Assembly: GCF_902859895.1 (NCBI RefSeq)
Contig: NZ_CADIKM010000009.1
Location: 110,425 to 174,424 of the forward strand
DNA from: Pararobbsia alpina
Lineage (GTDB): Bacteria > Pseudomonadota > Gammaproteobacteria > Burkholderiales > Burkholderiaceae
Direction: 5' to 3'
DNA: 64,000 nucleotides
Shown: positions 8,805 to 16,357 of the stretch, in pieces
Layout: each line of letters opens with the position of its first letter
How positions within the stretch are numbered: the first letter of the stretch is position 1
Translations under genes and position numbers: made by a program
Notes under the pieces: model-generated
What the model was told of the DNA's origin: nothing
Database searches by the model: none
What the model saw: only the letters and a program-made list of their open reading frames with translations

Positions 8805-9584
8805 TCAGGCATCGATCGACTCGATAAACCGCTGAAGTTCCGCATTGAATCGTGCCGGTTGCTCGAGCATCGGAAAATGTGCCGCGTGCGGGATCATCAC
8901 GAGCTTCGAGCCGGGTATACCGGACGCAAGCGCACGCGACTCTTCGGGCGGCGTGATGCGGTCATCTTCCCCGCAGAGCACGAGCGTAGGCATGCCGATG
9001 TCCGCGAGACGGTCGCGCAGGTTGGTGTTGTTCAGAGAGATGATCGCCTGTCTTGCGACGAACTCTGGCGTCTGTATCACTTCGTGCCTGGCAAAATCAA
9101 CGAGCGAGTCGGACGCGTCTGCTCCGAACGATCGCACGGCCACGTCGCAACTTGCTTGCGCGATGCCGAGCCGTTCGATTGCCGCAAGTACATTGTCTGC
9201 TTTCACCGCCTCTCCGAGGCCGCTCGCTGTGGTGTCAACGAGCACGAGGCCGCGCAAACGCCGGGCATGAGCAAGCGCAAAGCGTTGTGAAATGACGCCG
9301 CCCATCGAGAGCCCGACAAGGACCGCCGGTTCGAGATTCAACTCGTCGAACAGCATGGCGAGATCGTCGACGAATGCATCGACTGTATAGGCGCGATCCG
9401 TCGGACGGCTCGACGTGCCATGACCGGGCAAATTCAGCGCAATGACCTGATATGCATCGGCGAATACGTCCACCTGCTCACGCCAGAACGCACTCGTAGT
9501 TGTAAACCCATGACAGAACACGACTGGCTTCCCCTGTCCGTGAAGCTCGACTCGCATGTCCCCGATGTTGATTCGCTGGCTCAT
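8805..9584 (-). CDS. Alpha/beta hydrolase
   Basis: 259 residues. The alpha/beta-hydrolase signature is complete: oxyanion region VVFCHGFTTTS, nucleophile elbow GLSMGG with Ser93, acid in LCGEDDRITP, and the catalytic His in PHAAHFPM. The family includes 3-oxoadipate enol-lactonases and esterases; the C-terminal pattern EQPARFNAELQRFIE is typical of the enol-lactonase-like subgroup, but the substrate cannot be fixed. I chose the ATG at 9584 because GAGAAGGGG lies just upstream; the longer reading to 9719 has no hydrolase similarity. It is the first gene behind the sigma-54 promoter at 9634-9649. Confidence 0.9.
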   Translation of the reverse strand: MSQRINIGDMRVELHGQGKPVVFCHGFTTTSAFWREQVDVFADAYQVIALNLPGHGTSSRPTDRAYTVDAFVDDLAMLFDELNLEPAVLVGLSMGGVISQRFALAHARRLRGLVLVDTTASGLGEAVKADNVLAAIERLGIAQASCDVAVRSFGADASDSLVDFARHEVIQTPEFVARQAIISLNNTNLRDRLADIGMPTLVLCGEDDRITPPEESRALASGIPGSKLVMIPHAAHFPMLEQPARFNAELQRFIESIDA

Positions 9585-9633
9585 ATCACCCCTTCTCAAG
9601 AATGGCGCAGGAACGACCCTGCGACCTACAATA

Positions 9634-9649
9634 TGCAAATACGGTGCCA
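9634..9649 (-). promoter_or_regulatory. Sigma-54 (RpoN) -24/-12 promoter
   Basis: The minus strand reads TGGCACCGTATTTGCA. It matches the RpoN consensus TGGCAC-N5-TTGCA, with GG at 9648-9647 and GC at 9636-9635 separated by exactly ten bases. Transcription would start about 40 bases before the hydrolase ATG at 9584. A sigma-54 activator gene lies two genes downstream. Confidence 0.9.
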
Positions 9650-9799
9650 CTCCATGGCGCAACAACAGCCTGCGAACGCAATGCCAAAACTTATAAGGGA
9701 GAAAGGCACGTCCAGCCATTGCAATAGGGGTTCGCGCCAGGCGAGATCATCGCCAGAAATCCTATCTTTGGGATTCGAGTGTCAAATGTGAGACGAATG
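9650..9799. promoter_or_regulatory. Candidate activator-binding region upstream of the sigma-54 promoter
   Basis: Short dyads stand 90-150 bases upstream of the promoter, where a sigma-54 activator would bind: GGCGA-N5-TCGCC at 9740-9754, and ATTCG paired with CGAAT around 9773-9799. These are weak and listed only as candidates. Confidence 0.3.
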
Positions 9800-9890
9800 C
9801 TATGCGGACCCCGACTGATTCATGTCCGTCAGGACCGAAGCAGTTCCTTTCGAGGTCTTCCCGGAAACGGCGTCTGGCGAGTCAGCTTGG

Positions 9891-10142
9891 TTAGCCGCCG
9901 AAGTAGATGTCGCAGAAGCTGATCGGACCGACGCACCGGTCCTTCTTTTCCGCGCGGCTATCCTGCTTCGCGAGGCCTTCCGTGCGGGCTCCGGCATTCG
10001 TGCGAGCCTGCGACACTGTTTGTGCCGAAGCGTCGACGGGTGGCGCCCCACTTTCCTGGGCATTTGCGGCGGCGGCGGCGGACATCGACACCGCAATCAA
10101 AACACACTTGAGCGATTTCATTTGAAAATGAAGATTTTGCAT
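9891..10142 (-). CDS. Small secreted protein of unknown function
   Basis: 83 residues. A basic start and hydrophobic core (SLKCVLIAVSMSAAAAANA) form a cleavable signal peptide ending near ANAQE. The mature part is polar, Ala/Gln/Arg-rich, and ends in RCVGPISFCDIYFGG with two cysteines that could form a disulfide. I recall similar C-termini in short hypothetical proteins of Burkholderiaceae but know no function. The ATG at 10142 has AGGACT upstream; a second ATG at 10121 also gives a signal peptide. Two tandem 10-bp repeats lie 37-56 bases upstream and may be its regulator-binding site. Confidence 0.65.
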   Translation of the reverse strand: MQNLHFQMKSLKCVLIAVSMSAAAAANAQESGAPPVDASAQTVSQARTNAGARTEGLAKQDSRAEKKDRCVGPISFCDIYFGG

Positions 10143-10178
10143 TTAAGAGTCCTATGTTTTACTGTCAAGAGAAAGACA

Positions 10179-10198
10179 CTGTCTACATCTGTCTACAT
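10179..10198. repeat. Tandem 10-bp direct repeat upstream of the small secreted protein gene
   Basis: CTGTCTACAT occurs twice without a gap. One-helical-turn direct repeats are typical of OmpR/PhoB-type regulator sites. It lies in the 88-bp space between the secreted protein gene and the DUF417 gene. Confidence 0.55.
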
Positions 10199-10230
10199 TA
10201 CGGATAGCACAGAGAATCCTGGACTAAAAA

Positions 10231-10809
10231 TCAAGTGGACGGCTGCGCCTTGAGCAAGGCCCGGGCGCCATCGGCCATCACCAGCAGCGCACCGGCCAGC
10301 ATCATCACATCCTTCAGCACCAGCCGGCCCGCTCCCGAAAGGTACGGGAAGCCGTGTTGGGCATCACCCAGCGCCGCCACCCAGGCCTCGGGCGTGGTGA
10401 ACAGAAAGGACAGCGTCACGATGGGAGTGAGGAAGGCCAGCGCCGCCCCCACGAAACCCAGCCGTCGCGAAAACAACCCCGCCAGGGTGAGCAGGCCGAT
10501 GGACAGTTCCACCGTGCCCAAACCCTTCGAGAAAACGTAAGTGTCGTTCGCGGTCTGCCAAGCCCGCTCAGACGGCTTCAGCTCACCCTCGTGGGTGAGG
10601 TGGGTCTTGTACTCTTTAGGGTGTTCGTAGAAGAAAAACATCACGGGGCTGTTGGCCACGAAGGGTGTGATGCTGTCCGCTTCGTAAGGCACGAACTTCA
10701 GCGAACCGATCCATAGAAAGACGATTGCGATGGCGATACGCATCAAGTGACTGCCAAAGCGGTTCGAACCGGCAAGCCAGACAAGCAAGGGGCGCAAAGA
10801 GTGGGTCAT
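10231..10809 (-). CDS. DUF417 family membrane protein (RclC/YkgB-like)
   Basis: 192 residues with four hydrophobic helices. The family hallmarks are present: RIAIAIVFLWIGSLKFVPYEADSI near the N-terminus followed by ITPFVANSPVMFFFY. In E. coli the DUF417 protein RclC belongs to the reactive-chlorine response controlled by the AraC-type regulator RclR. Here an AraC-type regulator with several N-terminal cysteines lies 0.6 kb upstream, with an AhpD-like protein between them. The gene begins nine bases after the stop of the AhpD-like gene, so they form an operon. The role in oxidative or chlorine stress is inference from this context. Confidence 0.85.
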   Translation of the reverse strand: MTHSLRPLLVWLAGSNRFGSHLMRIAIAIVFLWIGSLKFVPYEADSITPFVANSPVMFFFYEHPKEYKTHLTHEGELKPSERAWQTANDTYVFSKGLGTVELSIGLLTLAGLFSRRLGFVGAALAFLTPIVTLSFLFTTPEAWVAALGDAQHGFPYLSGAGRLVLKDVMMLAGALLVMADGARALLKAQPST

Positions 10810-10818
10810 GTTCGGTGC

Positions 10819-11178
10819 TCAGGCGTTGGCCTGCTCCTCGCCGGTGGTGTCGAAGGCATCGAGCGCACGGGTTGAATAAACTATGGCCGCTCCCGCGTTG
10901 ATGGCCACAGCCACCCCGAGGGCCTCGGCGATCTCCTCCTTCGTCGCGCCGAACTTGCGGGCCGCGGCGGTATGCACGGCAATACAGCCATCGCAGCGCA
11001 AGCTGACGGCAACCGCCAGGGCAATGAGCTCGCGCGTCTTGTCGCCGAGGTGATCGGTCTTCTGACCGGCACCGCTTAGGGCGACATAGCCCTTGACCGT
11101 GTCGGGGCTGTGCTTGCCGAAGCCGCTGACGCCGGCGGAAAGTTGCTTGCGATACTGGGTCCAGTCGTGCATGTGCAT
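10819..11178 (-). CDS. AhpD-like carboxymuconolactone decarboxylase family protein
   Basis: 119 residues from the ATG at 11178 (GAGAGAT upstream). It has the AhpD-type redox site CDGC followed by a His (CDGCIAVHTAAARK) and the helix KTRELIALAVAVSLR. Such proteins act as thiol peroxidases or reductants for peroxiredoxins. It is the first gene of an operon with the DUF417 protein. Its promoter lies inside copy 1 of a tandem duplication (11128-11293). A broken second copy of its N-terminus remains in copy 2, reading MNMHD then stop. Confidence 0.9.
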   Translation of the reverse strand: MHMHDWTQYRKQLSAGVSGFGKHSPDTVKGYVALSGAGQKTDHLGDKTRELIALAVAVSLRCDGCIAVHTAAARKFGATKEEIAEALGVAVAINAGAAIVYSTRALDAFDTTGEEQANA

Positions 11179-11293
11179 GTAGATCTCTCGTTGGGTGTAG
11201 GTGACACACATAGTAGATATCAAAAGGAAATGGCTTTTGTTCGCGACGCGCAATTCGTATGCCGATCGGCTCAATGAGCAGGACGGTGCGCAC
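11128..11293. repeat. Tandem duplication, copy 1, of the divergent promoter region
   Basis: A 166-bp segment nearly repeated at 11301-11464. This copy contains the intact 5' end and promoter of the AhpD-like gene. It also carries a truncated beginning of the AraC-type gene, reading LFATRNSYADRLNEQDGAH with TTG in place of ATG. Confidence 0.92.
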
Positions 11294-11300
11294 CATGGCC

Positions 11301-11464
11301 GACGCCAGCGACGAGTTGCTTGCGATAATGCTTTCAGTCGTGCATGTTCATAGATCTCTCGTTGGGTGTAGGTGACTCACATAGTAGATATCAAAAGGAA
11401 ATGGCTTATGTTCTCGACGCGCAATTCATATGCCGATCGGCTCAATGAGCAGGACGGTGCGCAC
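11301..11464. repeat. Tandem duplication, copy 2, of the divergent promoter region
   Basis: The second copy lies seven bases after copy 1. It has the intact start of the AraC-type gene and its ribosome-binding site. The AhpD-like gene start is broken (MNMHD then stop on the minus strand). The offset is 173 bases on the left and 171 on the right because two bases were lost near 11350. Confidence 0.92.
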
Positions 11465-12412
11465 TTTGGCTCGCCCCCCACCCCTGACTCGTTGAGTGCC
11501 ATCTCACCGCTGCTGCGAGTGCGGCCGGAACTGCAAGAGGTGTGCAGGTTCACCTCGCAATGGAAGACCGTGCACGAAGCGGAATCTCCGGGCTGGGCTC
11601 AGTTTCATATTGTGACCAAGGGTAGCTGCTGCCTTGAACTGCAAGGTGGGAAGTGCTTCCAGCTGGAGGCGGGCAATCTGCTGCTGCTCCCGCATGGCGA
11701 TGCCCACGTCGTGCGCTCGAACCGCCGTGGCCGGAGCACGGGGGTGCCGATTCAACTCGAATGCAACGACGCAATCACGATCAAGACCAACACCGACGAT
11801 GAGAGCGACACCGAATTGATCTGCGGCCGCCTACACTTCGAAGAGGTTCCCACCAGCCTCGTCATCGCCGCGCTGCCCAAGATGATGCTACTAAGTCTGG
11901 GCACGGAGCAGTTGCTTGGCCACCTGCGAATACTGGTGCAGATGATCGATGAGGAGTTGGAGGCTGCCCGTCCGGGAGCGGCGGCCGTCGCGACCGATCT
12001 GGCGAGCGCGCTCTTCGTAATCATGCTTCGCACTCATTTCGAGCAGGCGGAATCCGCCAGCGATCTTATAAGGCTGCTCGCAACGCGCGCTTCCGCCCGG
12101 GCCGTCAATGCAATGTTGAACGATCCGGCGCATGGCTGGACGTTGGAGGAGCTTGCCGCGGAGTCGCACGTCTCGAGGGCCACCTTGGTGCGCACCTTCC
12201 AGAAGGCGGCCGGCATGGCCCCGCTCGCCTTTCTCACCGAATTGCGTCTGGGGTTGGCCCGGCAAAGCCTCACCGCCACGAATGCACCGCTCATGAAGGT
12301 CGCAATGGCGGTCGGTTACGACTCCGAAAGCGCCTTCGCGCGGGCCTTCAGGCGACGCTTCGGGATCTCGCCGGGCAAGCTGCGCGGTATCCATCAAAAG
12401 CGGGCTGATTGA
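11408..12412 (+). CDS. AraC-family regulator with cupin-type sensor (RclR-like)
   Basis: 334 residues. The N-terminal half (about 35-190) is a cupin-type sensor of the AraC_binding/cupin_6 kind (AQFHIVTKGSCCLEL, FQLEAGNLLLLPHGDAHVV). The C-terminal 100 residues hold two helix-turn-helix motifs (WTLEELAAESHVSRATLVRTF and MKVAMAVGYDSESAFARAF). Cysteines at the CC and GGKC positions of the sensor could be redox-active, as in the reactive-chlorine sensor RclR. The start ATG at 11408 follows AAAAGGAAAT. It is transcribed away from the AhpD-like/DUF417 operon, which I take to be its target. Its 5' end and promoter were duplicated. Confidence 0.88.
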   Translation: MFSTRNSYADRLNEQDGAHFGSPPTPDSLSAISPLLRVRPELQEVCRFTSQWKTVHEAESPGWAQFHIVTKGSCCLELQGGKCFQLEAGNLLLLPHGDAHVVRSNRRGRSTGVPIQLECNDAITIKTNTDDESDTELICGRLHFEEVPTSLVIAALPKMMLLSLGTEQLLGHLRILVQMIDEELEAARPGAAAVATDLASALFVIMLRTHFEQAESASDLIRLLATRASARAVNAMLNDPAHGWTLEELAAESHVSRATLVRTFQKAAGMAPLAFLTELRLGLARQSLTATNAPLMKVAMAVGYDSESAFARAFRRRFGISPGKLRGIHQKRAD

Positions 12413-12488
12413 AACGGGGGTGCGAATGTCTAGTGCAAAATGTCTTAAATCTGCGGATCGTCGTAGATGGTGTGGAAACAGAGCCGCA

Positions 12489-12974
12489 TCAATTTTTCTG
12501 CTTATCTGAGATATCGCCTGTCGTTACGACGCGCGGTACGTCGCCGAGCAAATATCGGGGACCGCTCCCGCGCCGTCGAGCAACGTCCTCGGGATTTTGG
12601 AGCGAACAGGATTTCAGAGACAGGCACCCACAACCCACGCAGGACGCGAGCTGGTCGCGCAATGCGATGAGCCGGTCGATACGCTCCTGCAGCACAGGCT
12701 GCCACGCGCGCGAGAGTCGTTCCCAATCCTGCTTTGTCGGAGTGCGCTGCCCAGGTAACGTTTCGAGGGCCGAACGAATCTCCGAAAGGTTCAATCCGAC
12801 CGCCTGCGCGGCGCGGATGAACCCGACCCGACGGAGCGTCGCCCTCGGATACTGCCGGTGCCCCCCTTCTGTTCGGGTACCGCGAATCAGACCCTGATCC
12901 TCATAGAAACGTATCGCACTCGCCGCTACGCCCGAGCGCTTCGCAAGTTCGCCGATTGTAATTGCCTCGCTCAT
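12489..12974 (-). CDS. soxR: Redox-sensitive MerR-family regulator SoxR
   Basis: 161 residues. The MerR-type DNA-binding domain (ITIGELAKRSGVAASAIRFYEDQGLI) is followed by a dimerisation helix and the SoxR [2Fe-2S] cluster motif CVGCGCLSLKSC with Cys112, 115, 117 and 123. That is the same spacing as in E. coli SoxR. The oxidised cluster activates transcription in response to redox-cycling compounds. No soxS is present. The divergent FMN-reductase gene has a SoxR-type box in a 19-bp promoter spacer, so SoxR probably controls it directly, as in many non-enteric bacteria. Confidence 0.95.
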   Translation of the reverse strand: MSEAITIGELAKRSGVAASAIRFYEDQGLIRGTRTEGGHRQYPRATLRRVGFIRAAQAVGLNLSEIRSALETLPGQRTPTKQDWERLSRAWQPVLQERIDRLIALRDQLASCVGCGCLSLKSCSLQNPEDVARRRGSGPRYLLGDVPRVVTTGDISDKQKN

Positions 12975-12995
12975 GACGTTCCCCAGAATTTACTC

Positions 12996-13026
12996 TTGAC
13001 TTCAAGTGTACTTGAACTTGAACAAT
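12996..13026 (+). promoter_or_regulatory. SoxR box inside a long-spacer promoter
   Basis: The perfect dyad TTCAAGTGTACTTGAA at 13001-13016 lies between -35 TTGACT (12996-13001) and a -10-like AACAAT (13021-13026). The spacer is 19 bases, the length MerR-family activators such as SoxR require. It faces the FMN-reductase gene. Confidence 0.85.
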
Positions 13027-13146
13027 GCCGTTTCTTTCCTTGTATCGTGTGAGACGGCAAAAACGAAGGGAATCACCACGCTCCACATCGTGTGGACCAA
13101 GGGGGGAAATATTTGCCCAAACTTTTACTTTTGTCAGAGAATTTCA

Positions 13147-13725
13147 ATGAAAGACAAGCACGCCTCTATTCGGCTCATCGGTATCCCGGGAAGCCTTCGT
13201 CGTCACTCGTATTGCACAGCGATTCTGCGGACGCTGCGAGATGAACTCCTGGAGCATGTCACGCTCGATATCTTCGAGCTTGGTCAGATCCCGCTCTTCA
13301 ACGAGGACCACGAAACTGAAGATTTCCCCTCTTCGGTCCAGACGTTCAAGGACGCTGTCGCACAGTGCGACGGCGTGGTCATCGTATCCCCAGAGTACAA
13401 CTATGGCATACCAGGCGTTTTCAAGAACGCTTTGGATTGGGCCTCTCGACCCATGAACGCGTCGCCCTTCGCGGGCAAACCGACCTTGGTGATGACGGCC
13501 TCCCCCGCCTTCACAGGCGGCGTTCGAGCTCAGGTCCAAATCGCTGAGACGCTACGTGCGATGTTGGCCCATGTCGTTTCTTCTCCTCAAGTGGTGGTTC
13601 CCGCGGCACACACCAAGATTGAGGACGGGAGGCTCAAGGATCCTGTCTCGCTTGACTTTGCGATGAAGGCCATTGACGCGCTTGTCGTCGCTATCAAGGA
13701 ACGCCGACTTATCACCGTTGATTGA
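13147..13725 (+). CDS. NADPH-dependent FMN reductase (flavodoxin-like)
   Basis: 192 residues. The flavodoxin-like fold is shown by the FMN phosphate loop GIPGSLRRHSYC and the isoalloxazine-contacting segment SPEYNYGIPGVFKNALDWASRP, both hallmarks of the NADPH-dependent FMN reductase/azoreductase family. It would reduce flavins or quinones using NADPH in the cytoplasm. A SoxR box lies 130 bases upstream. Quinone or flavin reductases are typical direct SoxR targets, so a role in coping with redox-cycling compounds is likely. The ATG at 13147 starts the family alignment; the longer reading from 13006 would run through the SoxR promoter. Confidence 0.9.
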   Translation: MKDKHASIRLIGIPGSLRRHSYCTAILRTLRDELLEHVTLDIFELGQIPLFNEDHETEDFPSSVQTFKDAVAQCDGVVIVSPEYNYGIPGVFKNALDWASRPMNASPFAGKPTLVMTASPAFTGGVRAQVQIAETLRAMLAHVVSSPQVVVPAAHTKIEDGRLKDPVSLDFAMKAIDALVVAIKERRLITVD

Positions 13726-13728
13726 CGT

Positions 13729-13755
13729 GAAAAAACCCGCCGCGGCTGGCGGGTT
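13729..13755 (-). terminator. Rho-independent terminator between the FMN reductase and cynR
   Basis: AACCCGCC (13734-13741) pairs with GGCGGGTT (13748-13755). On the minus strand the stem runs into seven T residues, so it terminates cynR transcripts. It may also slow plus-strand transcripts from the reductase gene. Confidence 0.85.
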
Positions 13756-13809
13756 ATGGAATAGGGGTCAAGCCAGTCACGCCGCCTTCCGGTTCGGACT
13801 GTTTACGTT

Positions 13810-14727
13810 TTACGACGCCGCCTTTGCCCATCGGCCGCCCGGCTCAGCCGTGCTTTCCTCAAGCGCCAGCGTGATGAATGCCCGTGCTGCCGCGCTTCGA
13901 TATGCGCCTTGGCGCAGTAGCAACGCAGCGGTTCGCTGCGGCAGCGCCGGCTCCAGGTCCACCAGACACAGTTGTCTGTGCTCACGCGCAATGGCGGCCG
14001 GGAGCAGCGTTGCGAGCGCGCTGCGCTGCACGATCTCGATGACCGCGCTGATCGAATTGACCTCCATCGCAATGCGCGGAGCGACGCCATGCTGTCTGCA
14101 ATATCGATCGATGTAGCGGCGCGTTGCAAACTCTTCGTTGAGCAGCACGAGCGCTTCGCGCTCGAACTCCTGAAGCGTCAGCGGGCCGCGCTTCTTCTTT
14201 GCGTACGGGTGAGACTTGCCAACCACCATCGCCAGGGCTTCGACGAACAGCACCTGGGTTTCGATCTCGGGGAATTGTGTATCGCTGAACGCGATGCCGA
14301 CATCGAGCGCATCTTCATTCAACAACGCCTCCATCCGCTCTTGCGGCATTTCGCGGATGTTCAGCGTGATGTTCGGATAGCGGCGGTTGTACTTCTCCAG
14401 CAGTGGACCGATCAGGTAAGCGGTAAATGTGGGGGTCATCGCAAGCCGCAGCGAGCCGCGGCTCAATTCCTGCACGTCGTGGATCGCCCGGCTACCCGCC
14501 TCCAAATCCTGCAACGCACGCTGCGCGTAGTGCATATAGGCCGCGCCGGCGTCGGTCAGCTGGATCGTGCGGCCTGACCGGTCGAGCAATTGCACACGCA
14601 GGGAATCCTCGAGCTGCCTGATCTGCTGCGACAGCGTTGGCTGCGACACATGTAGCGCCTCGGCCGCACGCGTGAAATTACGGTGTTCCGCGACCGCCAG
14701 AAAGTAACGGATATGCCTCAGCAACAT
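13810..14727 (-). CDS. cynR: LysR-family regulator of the cyanate operon, CynR
   Basis: 305 residues, close to the length of E. coli CynR. The N-terminal winged helix-turn-helix (RNFTRAAEALHVSQPTLSQQIRQLEDSL) is followed by a LysR effector domain. It diverges from cynT-cynS with 122 bases between start codons, the classical arrangement for a LysR activator and its target. CynR activates the operon in response to cyanate. The ATG at 14727 is preceded by a perfect GGAGG; the longer reading to 14826 crosses the promoter and lacks family similarity. Confidence 0.93.
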   Translation of the reverse strand: MLLRHIRYFLAVAEHRNFTRAAEALHVSQPTLSQQIRQLEDSLRVQLLDRSGRTIQLTDAGAAYMHYAQRALQDLEAGSRAIHDVQELSRGSLRLAMTPTFTAYLIGPLLEKYNRRYPNITLNIREMPQERMEALLNEDALDVGIAFSDTQFPEIETQVLFVEALAMVVGKSHPYAKKKRGPLTLQEFEREALVLLNEEFATRRYIDRYCRQHGVAPRIAMEVNSISAVIEIVQRSALATLLPAAIAREHRQLCLVDLEPALPQRTAALLLRQGAYRSAAARAFITLALEESTAEPGGRWAKAAS

Positions 14728-14849
14728 GGGTGCCTCCAAACTATTGGTGTTTCCTATAATGGCAATCATAAACCGGTCTTGGACGCTATGGTTCGGCCGG
14801 CGCATTCTTCGTCCATCGGTTCTCAACCAACACCCAGATGGAGCGAAAC
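14728..14849 (+). promoter_or_regulatory. cynR-cynT divergent promoter region
   Basis: A consensus -10 TATAAT lies at 14755-14760 on the plus strand. There is no good -35 at the right distance, as expected for a CynR-activated promoter. AT-rich sequence around 14738-14775 is the likely CynR-binding stretch. Confidence 0.6.
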
Positions 14850-15509
14850 ATGCAAGAAATCATCAACGGCTTCCTGAAGTTCCAGCGCGACGCGTTTCCG
14901 CAGCGCTCCGAGCTTTTCAAGCAACTGGCCACGAGCCAGCACCCGCGGACTTTGTTCATCTCGTGCTCGGATAGCCGGCTCGTTCCGGAACTTGTCACGC
15001 AGCGCGAGCCGGGCGACCTGTTCGTGATCCGCAACGCCGGCAACATCGTGCCGTCGTACGGCCCAGAACCGGGCGGCGTGACTGCCACGGTCGAATACGC
15101 GGTCGCCGCACTCGGCGTCACCGACGTGGTGATCTGCGGTCACTCCGATTGCGGCGCGATGACAGCCATCGCCACCTGCAAGTGCATGGACCACATGCCG
15201 GCCGTACGCAATTGGCTGCATTACGCGGATTCCGCGAAGGTCGTCAATGAGGCGCGTGAGCACAAGAGCGAACATGACCGGGTCGACTCGATGGTCCGCG
15301 AAAACGTGATCGCCCAGCTCGCGAACATCAAGACTCATCCTTCTGTACGGCTCGCACTCGAACAAGGACATCTGGCTCTGCACGGCTGGGTGTACGACAT
15401 CGAAACCGGCTCGATCGACACGCTCGATGGCACAACGAACCGCTTCGTTTCTCTTGCAGAACATCCGCGCGCTTGCGCAACCCCAGCACGACTGAACCTC
15501 GCTGCCTGA
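14850..15509 (+). CDS. cynT: Beta-class carbonic anhydrase CynT
   Basis: 219 residues, the same length as E. coli CynT. The beta-class zinc ligands and catalytic dyad are visible: Cys39 and Asp41 in SCSDSR, His98 and Cys101 in CGHSDCG. It interconverts CO2 and bicarbonate. In the cyanate pathway it returns the CO2 made by cyanase to bicarbonate, which cyanase needs as co-substrate. The ATG at 14850 has GGAG upstream. cynS follows 41 bases after the stop. Confidence 0.96.
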   Translation: MQEIINGFLKFQRDAFPQRSELFKQLATSQHPRTLFISCSDSRLVPELVTQREPGDLFVIRNAGNIVPSYGPEPGGVTATVEYAVAALGVTDVVICGHSDCGAMTAIATCKCMDHMPAVRNWLHYADSAKVVNEAREHKSEHDRVDSMVRENVIAQLANIKTHPSVRLALEQGHLALHGWVYDIETGSIDTLDGTTNRFVSLAEHPRACATPARLNLAA

Positions 15510-15550
15510 CCCCCCTGCTGTCAACTTTTCATATCTCAAGGAGCATCATC

Positions 15551-16021
15551 ATGACGCAAACACAATATAGCCAGGCCCCCCGTCAAGCACTGACCGACGC
15601 GATCATTGACGCGAAAATTCGCAAGGATCTGACGTTCGAGCAGATCAACGAAGGCACCGGCTTGAGCCTCGCCTTTGTCACCGCCGCGCTGCTCGGCCAG
15701 CATCCGCTGCCCACGGACGCCGCGAAGGTCGTAGCCGACAAGCTGGATCTGGGCGAAGACGCGGTTCGCCTGCTGCAAACCATCCCGGTACGCGGCAGCA
15801 TTCCGGGCGGTGTGCCGACTGATCCGACGATCTACCGCTTCTATGAAATGGTGCAGATTTACGGTTCGACGCTGAAGGCACTGGTCCACGAAAAACTCGG
15901 CGACGGCATCATCAGCGCGATTAACTTCAAGCTGGACATTCAGGTGGTCGACGATCCCGAAGGCGGCAAGCGCGCCGTCATCACGCTCAACGGTAAATAT
16001 CTGCCGACCAAGCCGTTCTGA
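15551..16021 (+). CDS. cynS: Cyanase (cyanate hydratase) CynS
   Basis: 156 residues, identical in length to E. coli cyanase. It has an N-terminal helix-turn-helix-like domain and the C-terminal catalytic domain with Arg96, Glu99 and Ser122 in [17 protein letters not shown] and [12 protein letters not shown], all at the canonical numbers. The decamer converts cyanate and bicarbonate to ammonia and CO2, allowing cyanate detoxification and use as a nitrogen source. AAGGAG lies before the ATG. No cynX follows; instead a truncated, unrelated MFS gene lies 0.2 kb downstream. Confidence 0.97.
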   Translation: MTQTQYSQAPRQALTDAIIDAKIRKDLTFEQINEGTGLSLAFVTAALLGQHPLPTDAAKVVADKLDLGEDAVRLLQTIPVRGSIPGGVPTDPTIYRFYEMVQIYGSTLKALVHEKLGDGIISAINFKLDIQVVDDPEGGKRAVITLNGKYLPTKPF

Positions 16022-16029
16022 GGAAGCCA

Positions 16030-16058
16030 GGGAGTCGTCCTTACGGGAAGGACTCCCC
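16030..16058 (+). terminator. Possible hairpin after cynS
   Basis: GGAG and TCCTT pair with AAGGA and CTCC across a five-base loop, with a three-base bulge. No T run follows, so it is at best a weak terminator or an mRNA-end stabiliser. Confidence 0.35.
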
Positions 16059-16193
16059 ATATTGATTCGGCATACATATTCCAACTGAAAATACAAAGGT
16101 CTCAGACGCACTCGTCAAACTTTTATTCTCAATGGAGAGAGTCATGAATATCCGCATTCTTTCTGCCTGATTTATAGTGGAAACGGAAAGTAT

Positions 16194-16352
16194 ATGCAAT
16201 CCAAAAGGCAACCTCTAACGCGCAAACTGACATGGCTGTTCGCGCTTACATCGGGCCTGGTTATCGCCAATATTTACTATTCGCAACCGCTGCTGGCTGT
16301 CGTTGCCGGTGAATTTGGTCGCTCGACAACGCATCTCGGCTTCCTGGTTACG
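16194..16352 (+). pseudogene. N-terminal fragment of an MFS transporter
   Basis: The first 53 codons read as the start of a major facilitator (LTWLFALTSGLVIANIYYSQ, then VVAGEFGRSTTHLGFLVT). The sequence then changes abruptly at about 16353 to a charged, unrelated tail that stops at 16421. The motif NIYYSQPLL is typical of YnfM/AraJ-like exporters, not of CynX. The rest of the gene is missing. Confidence 0.75.
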
Positions 16353-16357
16353 TTCGA

